Part shown: positions 63,830 through 64,000 of the stretch, piece by piece | Layout: each line of letters begins with the position of its first letter | Position numbering within the stretch: position 1 is the stretch's first letter | NCBI GenBank assembly: GCA_031423015.1 | Contig: JANPER010000081.1 | Coordinates: 13,268 to 77,267, forward strand | Direction: 5' to 3' | Source: DATGPD01 sp031423015 | GTDB taxonomy: Bacteria > Planctomycetota > UBA1135 > UBA2386 | DNA length: 64,000 bases | Translations under genes and position numbers: made by a program | Notes under the pieces: model-generated | Database searches by the model: none | Seen by the model: only the letters and a program-made list of their open reading frames with translations | What the model was told of the DNA's origin: nothing

Positions 63830-64000
63830 GGATAGCGACGCGCGCGACCGGCGGGCTAACTAGTTCTTGTTGATCGTAGGCGCTTGGGCTGTCGCGGCAC
63901 CCTCGTCGCCGCCCGCGAGGGCGCGCCATGGTTCAAGTGAGTCGCGCGAAAGCGCCGTTTCGAGCCCGTTTGAGAGCTTTTTGCCGAGTTGGTGTTTGCA

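Overview
This is high-GC (roughly 65-70 %) chromosomal DNA with dense coding on both strands. I infer an uncultured member of the Planctomycetota. The indicators are an ECF sigma factor overlapping a TPR-bearing Ser/Thr kinase gene, a sulfatase plus an FGE-type remnant, HEAT-repeat lipoproteins, FG-GAP and kelch secreted proteins, and a recurrent unnamed secreted beta domain. There is no rRNA or other clear phylogenetic marker in the window, so this is not proven. No CRISPR array, prophage or intact transposase is visible.

Layout. (1) 0.2-12.7 kb, minus strand: a cluster with an outer-membrane DUF5916/CBM9 protein, a beta-barrel porin, a 10-heme cytochrome fused to a LVIVD beta-propeller, a 17-heme cytochrome, and a flavoprotein-FHA-FHA-ferredoxin fusion. 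It looks like a porin-cytochrome electron conduit with its own electron-input module. (2) 12.9-17.4 kb: a gene graveyard with a broken secreted-enzyme gene, two stray copies of the 3' end of a YfhO-type gene, a UbiD-like remnant, and one large secreted protein whose signal peptide lies in another frame. (3) 17.4-24.3 kb: Ser/Thr kinase plus ECF sigma factor, a PEGA/ankyrin lipoprotein and a kelch protein. (4) 24.3-27.9 kb: YfhO-like membrane protein plus a DPM1-like glycosyltransferase (a plausible lipid-linked sugar transfer pair), then tRNA-Lys(CTT). (5) 28.1-30.9 kb: two secreted propeller/FG-GAP proteins. The second has an in-frame TGA at codon 97 followed by a SECIS-like hairpin and is a candidate selenoprotein. 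(6) 30.9-36.3 kb, minus strand: moaD-moaE fusion, leucyl aminopeptidase, a lipoprotein and acetyl-CoA synthetase. (7) 36.3-44.7 kb: a broken FGE gene, a PD-(D/E)XK-like protein, a GH43-like secreted protein, a HEAT lipoprotein, a damaged MNT/HEPN toxin-antitoxin pair and a large secreted protein. (8) 45-50.3 kb: mgtE overlapping an RND pump gene, then a vapBC pair with a clear promoter and operator. (9) 50.4-63.8 kb: MBL-fold lipoprotein plus sulfatase, a DinB-like protein, an M64 peptidase plus small partner, a methyltransferase, RlmD, a MASE1 hybrid histidine kinase (frameshifted) and a large carboxypeptidase-regulatory-like protein.

Most attractive leads: the candidate selenocysteine codon at 29995-29997, the multiheme/porin/FHA-ferredoxin cluster at 0.2-10.4 kb, a 29-bp palindrome repeated at 10.4 and 53.4 kb whose core also sits at a broken toxin gene at 42.5 kb, and repeated scars of one gene's 3' end. 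Several otherwise good genes carry one-base frameshifts, so either recent decay or assembly indels must be considered.
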